64,000 nt of DNA from an uncultured Bacteroidia bacterium (GCA_902785825.1 CACZZZ010000008.1:89680-153679); one strand, 5' to 3'; positions 8,877-17,402 are shown, counted from the stretch's first letter. Notes: generated from the sequence alone by a model not told the origin. Translations and numbers: made by a program.

Positions 8877-9917
8877 CTATAAATTCAGCAGCTTCATGGT
8901 CAGCTCGACCAGAAGTTCTCCCGCAGTGGCCTCGCCCGCATCACCGCCCTTGCCTTTATAATCATATTCACAGAGCAATGAGATGGCCGCCATAGCCTTA
9001 CGGACGGGATAGTTAGTTACCGCTACATCATATTCCTTCCAGAAAAAGGGATTCACCCCTTGAAGTGCAGCGGCGACCTGTGTCTTATCGGGATAACGGC
9101 TCTTTTCCTTTAAGGCGGCGTATTTTAGTATTCTCGAGAAGTGGGTGTACATCGCGCTCACGGCCATGGGCATGGCGAAACGTGGCGACTCCCCTAACCT
9201 GGTGGCTATAGCGATGGCTTTAGCGCCGTTCTTGAAAGAAAGCTCCTTGGTGAGCTCGAATACGCTATATTCCCGGCTGATACCCACATTTCTCTCGATG
9301 TCGGAGGAAGATACCTTGGAAGTCCCCTCAGGCAGATTCTTAAGAAGCTTATCGGTCTCGACCACGATCTTGCTCATGTCCGTGCCGGCATATTCAGCCA
9401 GCAAAGCGGCGGCATCCGGGGAGATGTCAAGCCCCCTGGAAGAGAAATACTGGCTGATCCAGCCTGGCATCTCATAATCCCTGAGCGGGTTGGACTCCAC
9501 CACCACTCCGTTTTTGGAGCATTGCTTATAGAGTGCCTTGCGCTTGTCAGCGGAAGCACCCCGCATCAGCAGGACAAGGATTGTGGAATCCAAGGGGTTC
9601 TCGCAATACACCGAGAGCTTCTCCAGATCCCTCATCGCCTGCGCGTCCTTTACGACGACAAGCTGACGCTCCGCCATCATCGGGAACCTTCTGGCCGCGG
9701 TGATGACGGTGTCCGAATCAACATCAGCGCCATAGCAGATCGTCTCATTGAAATCCCGTGAAAACTCGTCGAGGGCGTTCTCGATCACCGCGCCTGCCAC
9801 CATGTCCAAATAATACGGTTCATCCCCCATCAAAAGATAGATGGGGGAGAACTCTCCGGCTTTGATCTTGCCGATCAAGTCACGGCATTGGCTGGCGACA
9901 TTGACCGACGTTTTCAC
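8877..9917 (-). CDS. holA: DNA polymerase III subunit delta
   Basis: Clamp-loader subunit that opens the beta sliding clamp. The 346 residues match the HolA family along their length: an N-terminal AAA+-like domain beginning with the family segment SPIYLLMGDEPYYLD, an RRFPMMAERQLVVVKDAQ block, then lid and collar domains. As usual for delta there is no Walker A motif. It lies seven bases after hpf and is probably the third gene of a xerC-hpf-holA transcript. Confidence 0.9.
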   Translation of the reverse strand: MKTSVNVASQCRDLIGKIKAGEFSPIYLLMGDEPYYLDMVAGAVIENALDEFSRDFNETICYGADVDSDTVITAARRFPMMAERQLVVVKDAQAMRDLEKLSVYCENPLDSTILVLLMRGASADKRKALYKQCSKNGVVVESNPLRDYEMPGWISQYFSSRGLDISPDAAALLAEYAGTDMSKIVVETDKLLKNLPEGTSKVSSSDIERNVGISREYSVFELTKELSFKNGAKAIAIATRLGESPRFAMPMAVSAMYTHFSRILKYAALKEKSRYPDKTQVAAALQGVNPFFWKEYDVAVTNYPVRKAMAAISLLCEYDYKGKGGDAGEATAGELLVELTMKLLNL

Positions 9918-9924
9918 TTATTCA

Positions 9925-10218
9925 TTATGCTTCGAACTTCTTCTCTTTGGTTCTCACGATTTTCTCTTTCATGAGATCGACAGCCACGCTGACGGCATCC
10001 TCGAACGTAGAGGCGCTTCTTTCAATCAGCAAGTCCTGGCCATACGCGTGGGTCTGGATCTTGACTTCCTTGTTGTCGGGTTCATTGAGCAAGGAGAGCG
10101 TGACATCAACTTCGTCAAGATGATCGCTGAAACGGGAAAGCTTCGAGACTTTCTTCTCTACATAGTCGAGCAGTTTCTGATCCGCGTCGAACTTCAGGGA
10201 TTTTACTCTAATCTCCAT
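9925..10218 (-). CDS. hpf: Ribosome hibernation promoting factor (short form)
   Basis: Binds the 30S subunit in the mRNA channel and silences ribosomes in slow growth. The 97-residue protein has the S30AE domain only, so it is the short HPF/YfiA type. The start chosen is the ATG at 10218 (MEIRVKSLKFDADQKLLDY), which carries one of the few clear ribosome-binding sites of the window (GGAGG, five bases before the ATG) and fits the family N-terminus. The frame is open 13 codons further upstream, to 10257, but those codons lie inside the recombinase gene. The recombinase stop overlaps this gene by 11 bases. Confidence 0.9.
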   Translation of the reverse strand: MEIRVKSLKFDADQKLLDYVEKKVSKLSRFSDHLDEVDVTLSLLNEPDNKEVKIQTHAYGQDLLIERSASTFEDAVSVAVDLMKEKIVRTKEKKFEA

Positions 10219-11206
10219 TTTTACCTCCGCTTTTTGCCCTTGGATGGGCGTTAACATAAACTTTTTTCAGTTTCTCGATGGAATTAACTTTTTTCAGTTT
10301 CTCGATGGAATTGTGCGTGTAAACCTGCGTCGCCGCGAGCGAAGAGTGTCCCAGCATCTCTTTTATTGAATTGAGATCGGTTCCCTCATTCAAAAGCTCT
10401 GTGGCGAGGGAGTGCCTCAATACATGGGGGGATTTCCTCCCTGTGATGCCTCCGACCTGTCCCAACTCGCTCTTGATCACCCTGTCCACAAACACCGGAT
10501 AAAGCTTTGCGCCGCCCGGAGTTATAAGCAAAGGGTCTGACGCGGGTCGCGCATGGCCTTCCATCGTCTCAACCGATTGTAAATATAACGAAATTTCCTT
10601 ACAAAGAGAAGGGACAAGGGGAATTTCTCTGGTCTTATCCCCTTTTCCCCTTACCTTCATGACCTGCCGGGAAAAATCCACACTGCCGATAGACAGGCCT
10701 ATCAACTCTGAACGGCGTATCGCTGTCGAATAAAGGATCGACACTATCAGCCGCGAGAGTCTCCTGGAATACAATTCTTTAGAGACCTTATCATTCCCGG
10801 TCAGCAACGCCAGGTTTTCCTCCGAGGCATCATGTTCCGTGCGTTCAAAATATTCCTTCATGGAGTCTTCCCGATAGAAGACCGGAAGACGTTTTTCCAT
10901 CTTCGGACGGGAGACCATCCTGACAGGATTGGACTGGAGCCGCCCATCTTTCATAAGATATTTGCAGAAACCGGACAGGACGCTCAGATGGAGATTGACG
11001 GTCCTCGGATCCTCACTCTTCTCATCCAGGAGATGGACTTCGTAAGAGCGGACCACAGAGGGGATCAAGGCCTCCAGGATGTCCGAATCCACAGAAGCGC
11101 CGACGAATCCGGCGAACTCCCGGAGAAGGTCAGAATACAGCTCACAAGTCCTTGAGGAGTACCTTCTGACCTGTGAGACATAGTTTATGTATTCGTCTAT
11201 CAACAT
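10208..11206 (-). CDS. xerC: Tyrosine recombinase XerC-like, with a 9-residue tandem duplication
   Basis: Site-specific recombinase, most likely acting in chromosome dimer resolution. The 332 residues contain an N-terminal SAM-like core-binding domain (1-90) and the catalytic domain with all expected residues: R164, K188, H261, R264, H287 and Y296 in QVYTH. Right after the tyrosine the segment NSIEKLKKV occurs twice in tandem (residues 299-307 and 308-316), encoded by an exact 27-bp duplication. Its place in front of hpf is the usual Bacteroidota position for a housekeeping Xer protein, and no phage or transposon genes lie near. Which of XerC or XerD it corresponds to is uncertain. Confidence 0.85.
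   Translation of the reverse strand: MLIDEYINYVSQVRRYSSRTCELYSDLLREFAGFVGASVDSDILEALIPSVVRSYEVHLLDEKSEDPRTVNLHLSVLSGFCKYLMKDGRLQSNPVRMVSRPKMEKRLPVFYREDSMKEYFERTEHDASEENLALLTGNDKVSKELYSRRLSRLIVSILYSTAIRRSELIGLSIGSVDFSRQVMKVRGKGDKTREIPLVPSLCKEISLYLQSVETMEGHARPASDPLLITPGGAKLYPVFVDRVIKSELGQVGGITGRKSPHVLRHSLATELLNEGTDLNSIKEMLGHSSLAATQVYTHNSIEKLKKVNSIEKLKKVYVNAHPRAKSGGKNGD
10259..10312 (+). repeat. Exact 27-bp tandem duplication inside the recombinase gene
   Basis: Bases 10259-10285 and 10286-10312 are identical. The unit keeps the reading frame and adds nine residues (NSIEKLKKV) to the C-terminal tail of the recombinase, three residues after the catalytic tyrosine. A single-copy version would give the ordinary family ending. 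Confidence 0.95.
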
Positions 11207-11234
11207 CTACCTGGGACCGCTGCAAACTTGCTGC

Positions 11235-11242
11235 CAAATATA
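11235..11242 (-). promoter_or_regulatory. -7 box of xerC-hpf-holA
   Basis: Minus strand TATATTTG, an exact TAnnTTTG match, 28 bases before the xerC ATG. No -33 element is obvious. It faces the divergent promoter of the beta-helix gene. Confidence 0.5.
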
Positions 11243-11250
11243 ATTATTAT

Positions 11251-11258
11251 TAATTTTG
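11251..11258 (+). promoter_or_regulatory. Promoter of the beta-helix gene, placed for a leaderless mRNA
   Basis: TAATTTTG matches TAnnTTTG, with TTG at 11228-11230 exactly 20 bases upstream. Transcription should begin four or five bases after the box, at 11262-11263, which is the A of the ATG at 11263. Confidence 0.55.
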
Positions 11259-11262
11259 TCTT

Positions 11263-13326
11263 ATGAACCACATCTTCAAACTCGCCTGCGTGGCTGTTTT
11301 AAGCTCGCGTTGCTGGATGCCAGCCGCGGCGCAATCGACAATAATCCTTTCCCCCGGAGCATCAATTTCCGAAGCCGTCAACCAATGCGATGGGAAAACA
11401 GGGACGACCACAATATACCTCAGGGAGGGCGTTTACCACCTGACTTCCCCGATTGTCATCACCTCATCCCAAGGGAATGAGAACCACTCATTGACAATCA
11501 GTTCCTATCCGGGCGAGAAGGCCGTCATCTCCGGGGGGACTGTCCTTCAGACAAAATGGAAGAGGTACCTCGGCGGTATAATGAAGTCAAAGATCCAAGG
11601 AAGCGAAGAGATAGACATGCTCTTTGGCGACGGGAGGCTCCTGACAATGGCCCGTTTCCCGAACTACGATTCCACGGCCGTAAGGTTCCACGGGACTTCC
11701 GCTGACGCAACTTCACCTGAGAGGGTAAAGGGCTGGAAAAACCCGGAGGGTGGTTTTCTCCATGCGATGCATAGGGATGATTGGGGAGATTTCCACTACC
11801 GGATCACCGGCAAGGACAGCGATGGGAACCTCGAGTTGGAAGGTGGACATCAGAACAACCGCCCTATGGGTATCCATAAGGATAACCGCATGGTGGAGAA
11901 TATATTCGAGGAACTTGACGCACCTGGAGAGTGGTATTTCGACAAGACCTCCAAGACATTATATTACTATCCACTGCCGGGAGAGGATCCGGACAGGATG
12001 ACCTTTGAGGCGGCCCGGCTCAAGAATCTCGTGAGCCTGAAAGGCTCCAAGGACGATCCGGTCAGGAACGTGACGCTTTCCGGTCTTGCCTTCAGACATG
12101 CCGCGAGGACATTCATGGAGGAATATGAGCCCTTGCTCCGCTCCGACTGGACAATTTACAGGGGCGGAGCCATCTTCCTTGAAGGGACCGAGGACTGCCA
12201 CATAAAAGGTTGCGACATCACTGATGTCGGAGGCAATGGAGTGTTTTTCAGCAAGTTCAACAGACGTTCCAGCGTCGAGGGATGTCTCTTGACCAGAATC
12301 GGTGCCAGCGCGGTATGTTTTGTGGGAGATCCTTCCTGCGTCCGTTCACCGAGTTTCCGTTACGAGAAGTTCGTTCCCTGGGAGGATATGGATTTCGCAA
12401 AAGGGCCGAAAGGAGACAATTTCCCCGCGGAATGTGACGTGAAAGACAACCTTATCCACGAGATCGGACTTTTCGAAAAACAGATCACCGGAGTGGAGAT
12501 CTCGATGTCGTTCAGGATCACGGTGAGTCACAACAGCATCTACGACACGCCCAGAGCCGGGATCAACATCAGCGAGGGCACATGGGGAGGCCATGTCATA
12601 GAATACAACGATGTGTTCAACACGGTCAAGGAGACCGGCGACCACGGCTCTTTCAACTCCTGGGGCAGGGACCGCTACTGGCATCCGGACTACAAGACAA
12701 TGGCCGCTCACGCAAAAGAAAGGCCCGACCTTATCCTGGCCGATATGCTTGAGCCGAACACATTAAGATACAACAGGTTCCGATGTGACCGGGGATGGGA
12801 CATAGACCTTGACGACGGATCCAGTTACTATGTGATCCACGACAACCTGTGTCTGAATGGCGGCATCAAACTACGGGAAGGCTTCTATCGCAGGGTCGAG
12901 AACAACATCATGGTGAACAACACCCTCCACGCTCATGCCTGGTTCGACGACAGCGGCGATGTGTTCGCCCGCAACCTCGTGATGACTCCCTATCAGCCGT
13001 ATCAGCCAAACAATAAGGGTAACAACGTTGATTTCAACATATTCACGGACAGCCTCTCATTCAATAAAGCCAGGGAACTCGGCCATGACTCCCACTCGAT
13101 AGTATCAAAAGTGGTCTTCGCTAACCCGAAGGAAGGGAATTACACCTTGAAAGACGACTCCGAGGCGATCCGAGTAGGCGGATTCATGAATATTCCTATG
13201 GACCGTTTCGGGGTCCAGTCCCCCAGGCTGAAGAAATTGGCGAAGGAGCCCGAAATGGACTCCCTCAACATGCCGGACTATGCCGGCGGGGATGACATCT
13301 GGTACTGGAAGAACGGAAAGGATTAA
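11263..13326 (+). CDS. Secreted right-handed parallel beta-helix protein, possible carbohydrate-active enzyme
   Basis: Exported protein of 687 residues with a signal peptide ending near AAAQS. The body has repeated short beta-strand rungs (for example NVTLSGLAFRHA, CHIKGCDITDVGGNGVFF, ITVSHNSIYDTPRAGINISEGTWGG, IEYNDVFN), the pattern of the Beta_helix/pectate-lyase fold. Proteins of this layout in Bacteroidota act on plant or host glycans and include family GH141; membership cannot be proved by eye. Acidic and histidine residues in the groove region (DLDDGSSYY, ETGDHGSFNSW) are typical. It stands alone on the plus strand, and its stop overlaps the end of cca by four bases. Confidence 0.75.
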   Translation: MNHIFKLACVAVLSSRCWMPAAAQSTIILSPGASISEAVNQCDGKTGTTTIYLREGVYHLTSPIVITSSQGNENHSLTISSYPGEKAVISGGTVLQTKWKRYLGGIMKSKIQGSEEIDMLFGDGRLLTMARFPNYDSTAVRFHGTSADATSPERVKGWKNPEGGFLHAMHRDDWGDFHYRITGKDSDGNLELEGGHQNNRPMGIHKDNRMVENIFEELDAPGEWYFDKTSKTLYYYPLPGEDPDRMTFEAARLKNLVSLKGSKDDPVRNVTLSGLAFRHAARTFMEEYEPLLRSDWTIYRGGAIFLEGTEDCHIKGCDITDVGGNGVFFSKFNRRSSVEGCLLTRIGASAVCFVGDPSCVRSPSFRYEKFVPWEDMDFAKGPKGDNFPAECDVKDNLIHEIGLFEKQITGVEISMSFRITVSHNSIYDTPRAGINISEGTWGGHVIEYNDVFNTVKETGDHGSFNSWGRDRYWHPDYKTMAAHAKERPDLILADMLEPNTLRYNRFRCDRGWDIDLDDGSSYYVIHDNLCLNGGIKLREGFYRRVENNIMVNNTLHAHAWFDDSGDVFARNLVMTPYQPYQPNNKGNNVDFNIFTDSLSFNKARELGHDSHSIVSKVVFANPKEGNYTLKDDSEAIRVGGFMNIPMDRFGVQSPRLKKLAKEPEMDSLNMPDYAGGDDIWYWKNGKD

Positions 13327-14870
13327 TTCTTAGACACTTCCTTAAGCCCCATCTCCGCTGCCTTGACTCGCATGAAAGCGGCCGCTTCCTCGAAGGTGTT
13401 GCCTATCTCCCCATCGAGAATGGCGTTTTTGACATATTCCTTCAATATTCCGATCTCCTTGCAAGGAGGGATCCCATAAACCTCCATGACATACTCCCCG
13501 GTGATCGGGTTTTTCCAGTTGCGGATCGCGTCTTTTTCCTCGACTTCGACCAGCTTACGCTTCACGAGCTCAAAGTTTTCCTTGATTCTGGCCACCTTCA
13601 CCGGATTCTTGGAAGTGATGTCGGCGTTGCAAAGGAGCATCAAGTCGTCGATCTCGTTGCCGGCATCGAAAAGGAGGCGTCGGACCGCCGAGTCCGTAAC
13701 TTCCTCATCCACAAGGGCTATTGGCCGGTGATGCAGGGAGACGAGTTTCTGGACATATTTCATCTTTTCGTTAAGCGGCATTTTCAGCCTCGAGAATATC
13801 TTAGGGACCATCCTGGATCCTACGACTTCATGTCCATGGAAAGTCCAGCCGACAGAAGGGTCGAAACGCTTGGACGCGGGCTTCCCGATGTCATGTAAAA
13901 GGGCCGCCCAACGGAGCCAGACGTAAGGTTCAGTCCTGACTGATTCCACAAAGCCATCACCATCCTCTTGGGGGGTATAGTCCTTCAAACGTCCCTGCTC
14001 TATCGCCGCGATCTCCCCCGCCGCCACATTGTCAACAACCTGAAGCGTATGGGAGAAGATTTCCTTATGGCCTTTACCATCAACTGATTCAATTCCCTTC
14101 AGTTTAAGAAGTTCCGGGAGGATATATTCCAGAAGACCGGTCTCGTCCATGAGGCGGAAGCCCATGGATGGACGCTGGCAGATCAGGATCTTGTTCAGTT
14201 CCTCGACAATCCTTTCCTTGGACAGGATGCTCATCCGATCCTTCATCGCCTTCATCGCGCGAATCGACTCCGGAACGATCGTGAAGCTTTGCTCAGGGGT
14301 GCTGAGCTTAACCGCAAAACGAATCGCCCGAAGCATCCGGAGCGGATCATCGCTGTAGGTCTGCTCAGGCTCAAGCGGTGTCCTGATGATACCGGCCGCA
14401 AGGTCCCTTATTCCCCCGAAAGGATCAACCAACGCTCCGAAATCGTCTTTCTGCAGACTGAAAGCCATAGCGTTTATCGTGAAATCCCGCCTGAGCTGGT
14501 CCTCTTCAAGGGTCCCGTCCTCAACTATAGGCTTGCGTGAATCATGGCGGTAGGATTCCTTACGGGCCCCGACGAACTCAATTTCAGCCCCATGCCATTT
14601 GAGCATGGCGGTACCGAAAGTCTTGAATACCGAGACATTGCAATGGCGATGCTCATTCTCCTCGATGTCGGCGGCCACGGCCTGGGCAAGCTCTATCCCG
14701 CTGCCTTCGACGACAATATCGATGTCATCATTGCGGCGGCCGAGGAAGCAGTCCCGGACATATCCTCCAATCACGAATGCTCGGACTCCGAGCCTCTCCG
14801 CTGTCCTGGAGACAATTCCGAAAATAGGGCTGTCAAGAAATCCTTGTGTTATTGTCGCGCTCATATTCAA
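13323..14870 (-). CDS. cca: CCA tRNA nucleotidyltransferase with HD domain
   Basis: Adds or repairs the 3' CCA of tRNAs and, here, of the tmRNA, whose gene nearby does not encode CCA. The 515 residues begin with the class II nucleotidyltransferase motif (FVIGGYVRDCFLG, then DDIDIVV with the catalytic aspartates), the RRDFTINAMA block, the RNA-binding helical region and an HD domain (LLHDIGKPASKRF near residue 335). The start could equally be the ATG two codons in (MSATIT). It overlaps the upstream small gene by four bases, in the operon tcdA-HsdR_N-cca. Confidence 0.9.
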   Translation of the reverse strand: MNMSATITQGFLDSPIFGIVSRTAERLGVRAFVIGGYVRDCFLGRRNDDIDIVVEGSGIELAQAVAADIEENEHRHCNVSVFKTFGTAMLKWHGAEIEFVGARKESYRHDSRKPIVEDGTLEEDQLRRDFTINAMAFSLQKDDFGALVDPFGGIRDLAAGIIRTPLEPEQTYSDDPLRMLRAIRFAVKLSTPEQSFTIVPESIRAMKAMKDRMSILSKERIVEELNKILICQRPSMGFRLMDETGLLEYILPELLKLKGIESVDGKGHKEIFSHTLQVVDNVAAGEIAAIEQGRLKDYTPQEDGDGFVESVRTEPYVWLRWAALLHDIGKPASKRFDPSVGWTFHGHEVVGSRMVPKIFSRLKMPLNEKMKYVQKLVSLHHRPIALVDEEVTDSAVRRLLFDAGNEIDDLMLLCNADITSKNPVKVARIKENFELVKRKLVEVEEKDAIRNWKNPITGEYVMEVYGIPPCKEIGILKEYVKNAILDGEIGNTFEEAAAFMRVKAAEMGLKEVSKN

Positions 14871-15283
14871 TCATTTCCAAGCATAGTCTCCCATGTCGGG
14901 AAAGACTTCATTTGTTCATAAGGCACTTCTTGCCCAGCCATCTCCTTCCTCCTGAAACCGAAGGTCGCCCGCCCGTTAGTGATCACTATGTATTTAACTC
15001 CAAGGGCCAGGTTGTACCTCAACGCCTGCTCCAGGACCTCCCTGTCCATCTCAATATCCTCCCTTTTGCACTCAACCACCATAAGCGGAGAAAGATCCCT
15101 GCCATAGACAAGAATATCAGCCCTGAAAGGCTTGTTTCCCAATTTGAAAGAGACTTCGCTCATCATCATGTGCTCAGGGACATTGAACTGATCCCTAAGC
15201 GTGGAGATGAACCACTGGCGCACCTTCTCCTCAGGAGTCAGCGCCACCATCATCTTTCGTAGCGGATCCCAGACCTGGCTCAT
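14867..15283 (-). CDS. Small PD-(D/E)XK protein with type I restriction HsdR N-terminal fold
   Basis: Protein of 138 residues matching the HSDR_N_2 family, the nuclease-like N-terminal part of type I restriction subunits. The motif is visible as FRADILVYG, then a spacer and VVECKRE, giving the D...ExK signature. No helicase or specificity subunit accompanies it, so it is not a restriction system. It is a common stand-alone gene in Bacteroidota, here overlapping tcdA and cca by four bases each. Its biological role is unknown; involvement in nucleic acid processing is a guess from the fold. Confidence 0.8.
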   Translation of the reverse strand: MSQVWDPLRKMMVALTPEEKVRQWFISTLRDQFNVPEHMMMSEVSFKLGNKPFRADILVYGRDLSPLMVVECKREDIEMDREVLEQALRYNLALGVKYIVITNGRATFGFRRKEMAGQEVPYEQMKSFPTWETMLGND

Positions 15284-16023
15284 TTCACAGTCTTTTTATA
15301 GATATCACGTAAAACAAGTCCGGCGAGAGTCATGCCGAAAATAGCGGTAACTGGAGCGGTTGTGCCATTGATCTGGGCCTTGTTGAAAGTGTCGGTCTCG
15401 ACTATCCCGTCATTCCCAAGATTGGGCAGGACCTCATCATCATAAACGCAAAGGAACTTTTTCTTGGGAAGGATCCCGGCCTTTCTTATCTTCTTACGTA
15501 TCATCGCCCCGAGAGGGCAGCCTCGCACGTCCCAGAACTCAGCCACCTTGACACGGCACGGGTCGATTTTTAGGGCGGCTCCCATGGAGCAATAGAAGGT
15601 GGCCTTGGATGCCGAAGCGTTGAGAATCAGAAGGATCTTGTTTTTCAGAGAGTCAACCGCATCGATGATGTAGTCGTATGAGTCAAGGTCGAACTGTCCG
15701 GAAGTCTCCTCGTTGTAGGTGTTTTCCAAAGCGTTTATTCTGGCCTGAGGATTGATGTCGAGAAGACGGTCCTTGAGGGCCAGCACCTTCGGTCTTCCAA
15801 CCGTGCTGGTGGTCGCCATAAGCTGGCGGTTGATGTTAGTGACGCTGACGTCGTCGGGATCGACAATCGTCAAATTCATTACTCCGCTACGGACCAAGCC
15901 CTCGGCGCACCAGCTCCCTACTCCCCCGACACCGAAGACGATGACCTTCGCTTTAGACAAGACGTCCATAACATCGCTGCCCAAAAGCAACTCTGTCCTG
16001 TTGAATATGTCACCTCCAATCAT
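15280..16023 (-). CDS. tcdA: tRNA threonylcarbamoyladenosine dehydratase
   Basis: E1-like enzyme that cyclises t6A37 of tRNAs to ct6A using ATP. The 247 residues show the nucleotide-binding motif FGVGGVGSW near 31-39, VDPDDVSVTNINRQ, and YIIDAVDSLKNK, the arrangement of the TcdA/CsdL branch of the ThiF/MoeB family rather than MoeB proper. It is the first gene of the operon with the HsdR_N protein and cca, and thus sits with another tRNA maturation enzyme. A TAAATTTG box ends four bases before the ATG, so the message is probably leaderless. Confidence 0.88.
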   Translation of the reverse strand: MIGGDIFNRTELLLGSDVMDVLSKAKVIVFGVGGVGSWCAEGLVRSGVMNLTIVDPDDVSVTNINRQLMATTSTVGRPKVLALKDRLLDINPQARINALENTYNEETSGQFDLDSYDYIIDAVDSLKNKILLILNASASKATFYCSMGAALKIDPCRVKVAEFWDVRGCPLGAMIRKKIRKAGILPKKKFLCVYDDEVLPNLGNDGIVETDTFNKAQINGTTAPVTAIFGMTLAGLVLRDIYKKTVK

Positions 16024-16027
16024 CTCG

Positions 16028-16035
16028 CAAATTTA
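16028..16035 (-). promoter_or_regulatory. -7 box of tcdA operon, abutting the start codon
   Basis: Minus strand TAAATTTG, with TTTG at 16054-16057 eighteen bases upstream. The box ends four bases before the tcdA ATG (16023), so the predicted transcript starts at or within one base of the start codon. Confidence 0.55.
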
Positions 16036-16075
16036 ATCAATTTCCCGATGAAACAAATTAAGAATATCCACCGTA

Positions 16076-16083
16076 TATATTTC
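16076..16083 (+). promoter_or_regulatory. Possible -7 box of ssrA
   Basis: TATATTTC differs from TAnnTTTG in the last base and lies ten bases before the mature 5' end of the tmRNA; the primary transcript would carry a short leader removed by RNase P. No -33 element is clear. Confidence 0.35.
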
Positions 16084-16093
16084 GCCACACTTT

Positions 16094-16490
16094 GGGGATG
16101 TACTGGTTTTGACAGCAATGATTCCGGGTGGTAAGCACGCCGGGCTTCTGAGAGATCTGCCCGTAAAAACCGTTCTCTTAACAATTTAGTTGCCAACAAC
16201 AACTACGCACTCGCTGCCTAATCGACTAAGTCGTTTAGCTTAATCCCGGCCGCCAAGGCTGCGGCCCGGACGAGTATCCCGCGGACTTTACGCCTTCTAT
16301 GTTCCGAGTTCGGGGTATCATTCAAGAGGGACGCTCCGGTGGACTCCTTTAAAGCCGGCTAAGATTTAAAGGATAAGCTGTGGCTGGCCCGCCTTCCGGC
16401 AGGCCGCGGCCGACAACCAAAGGAAGGATAAGCGTGTAGAAAGCTGCTGGGTGCGTTGTTTGGACGGCGGTTCGACTCCGCCCATCTCCA
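16094..16490 (+). ncRNA. ssrA: Transfer-messenger RNA (tmRNA)
   Basis: Rescues stalled ribosomes and tags the unfinished protein. The 5' end GGGGATG pairs with CATCTCC at the 3' end to form the tRNA-like acceptor stem, and the T-arm GGTTCGACTCC lies just before it. The tag frame at 16192-16221 reads ANNNYALAA followed by TAA, close to the tags known from Bacteroidota and ending in the ALAA degron. Base 16490 is the discriminator A; the genome continues CGA, not CCA, so the terminal CCA must be added by the cca product. The length of about 397 bases with GC-rich pseudoknot segments is normal. Confidence 0.95.
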
Positions 16491-16565
16491 CGAAAATTTT
16501 AATGGGCTTTTGAGGGATCCTTGTGATACTACATATCCTCCAATGACAGGCCAATGTAACGAATG

Positions 16566-16605
16566 GCGCATCAATTTCAGCAACAGCCGTTACTGTAACG
16601 CATGT
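16566..16605 (+). repeat. Left member of a 40-bp imperfect inverted repeat pair
   Basis: Identical at 34 of 40 positions, in opposite orientation, to 19801-19840. It contains the small perfect palindrome CGTTACTGTAACG. It lies between ssrA and the outer-membrane protein gene. The pair encloses about 3.2 kb with four genes. Confidence 0.75.
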
Positions 16606-16683
16606 TGCAATTCTTCGCGAATGACGCTATAGTTCAACAGACAAGCAGATGCTATCCACTTTTTATCAATGCCAGGTTGTGAC

Positions 16684-17244
16684 TCAAAGCTCTTTACCGA
16701 ATCCAATATAAGGGTAGAAAACGACTCTGTCACCATTGAAGCTATAGGATGACGACACACCGATACGGAACATGAATCCTTTGTCAGCCACATAACGATA
16801 GCCTATGTTCACATAAGGGATGACTCCGACCGCGCTTTTAGGTTTCGCTCCAGAAGCTGATCTATAGAGATCCACGCACATGGACCCTCCGGCACCGGAC
16901 TCAAATTTAGAACGCCCCTTGCCAAGGAGGTAGTTTACCTCGATTGGTATGGCCAGGCGGAACATTTGGTTATAAGTATCGACCCAATTACCGTCAATAT
17001 TGTAAATGGCAGTAATTGAGGAATATGCATAACCAACTCCGGCACCAGTCCTCCAGCCGAATCCTTCGGAAGACTCCTTCTTAAAGCGAGCGTCATAATT
17101 AATACCAAGGCCTTGTGAGGGTCCAAGCAATTCACCATAGATACTCCTGCCATGCGAACGACTCTGCGAGGACACTGGAATACTGACAGAGCAGATAGCT
17201 ATCACTATGCACAAGGACTGTATGAATACAATTGTCTTTTTCAT
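16684..17244 (-). CDS. Outer-membrane beta-barrel protein, unknown function
   Basis: Protein of 186 residues with a signal peptide (cleavage near VSSQS). The remainder alternates polar and aromatic residues in short strands (GFGWRTGAGVGYAY, YVNIGYRYVADKGF, VVFYPYIGFGKEL), the pattern of a small eight-stranded outer-membrane barrel. It is a single gene, divergent from the sensor kinase gene, with a TATTTTCG box on the minus strand at 17281-17288. I do not recognise a specific family. Divergence from the kinase/regulator pair makes it a plausible target of that system. Confidence 0.65.
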   Translation of the reverse strand: MKKTIVFIQSLCIVIAICSVSIPVSSQSRSHGRSIYGELLGPSQGLGINYDARFKKESSEGFGWRTGAGVGYAYSSITAIYNIDGNWVDTYNQMFRLAIPIEVNYLLGKGRSKFESGAGGSMCVDLYRSASGAKPKSAVGVIPYVNIGYRYVADKGFMFRIGVSSSYSFNGDRVVFYPYIGFGKEL

Positions 17245-17402
17245 TGTTCAATGCTTTAAAGGTTCTTTAACGAAACTTTGCGAAAATAATGGTTAAAATA
17301 GGAAATCTCAAAAGAAAATCCATGAAGCAGACAAAATAGGCCATAAACAAGACTCCTTCATCCACAAAAAAGGCTAACTTCGCGCAACTATCTGGTAAAT
17401 GA

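Noticed and set aside
10208..11206. Phage or transposon integrase
   Set aside because: It has the size, motifs and neighbourhood (hpf, holA) of a housekeeping Xer recombinase; no att duplication or mobile genes are nearby.
14867..15283. Remnant of a type I restriction system
   Set aside because: The small HsdR-N-like protein is complete in itself, translationally coupled to tcdA and cca, with no helicase, M or S subunit remains.
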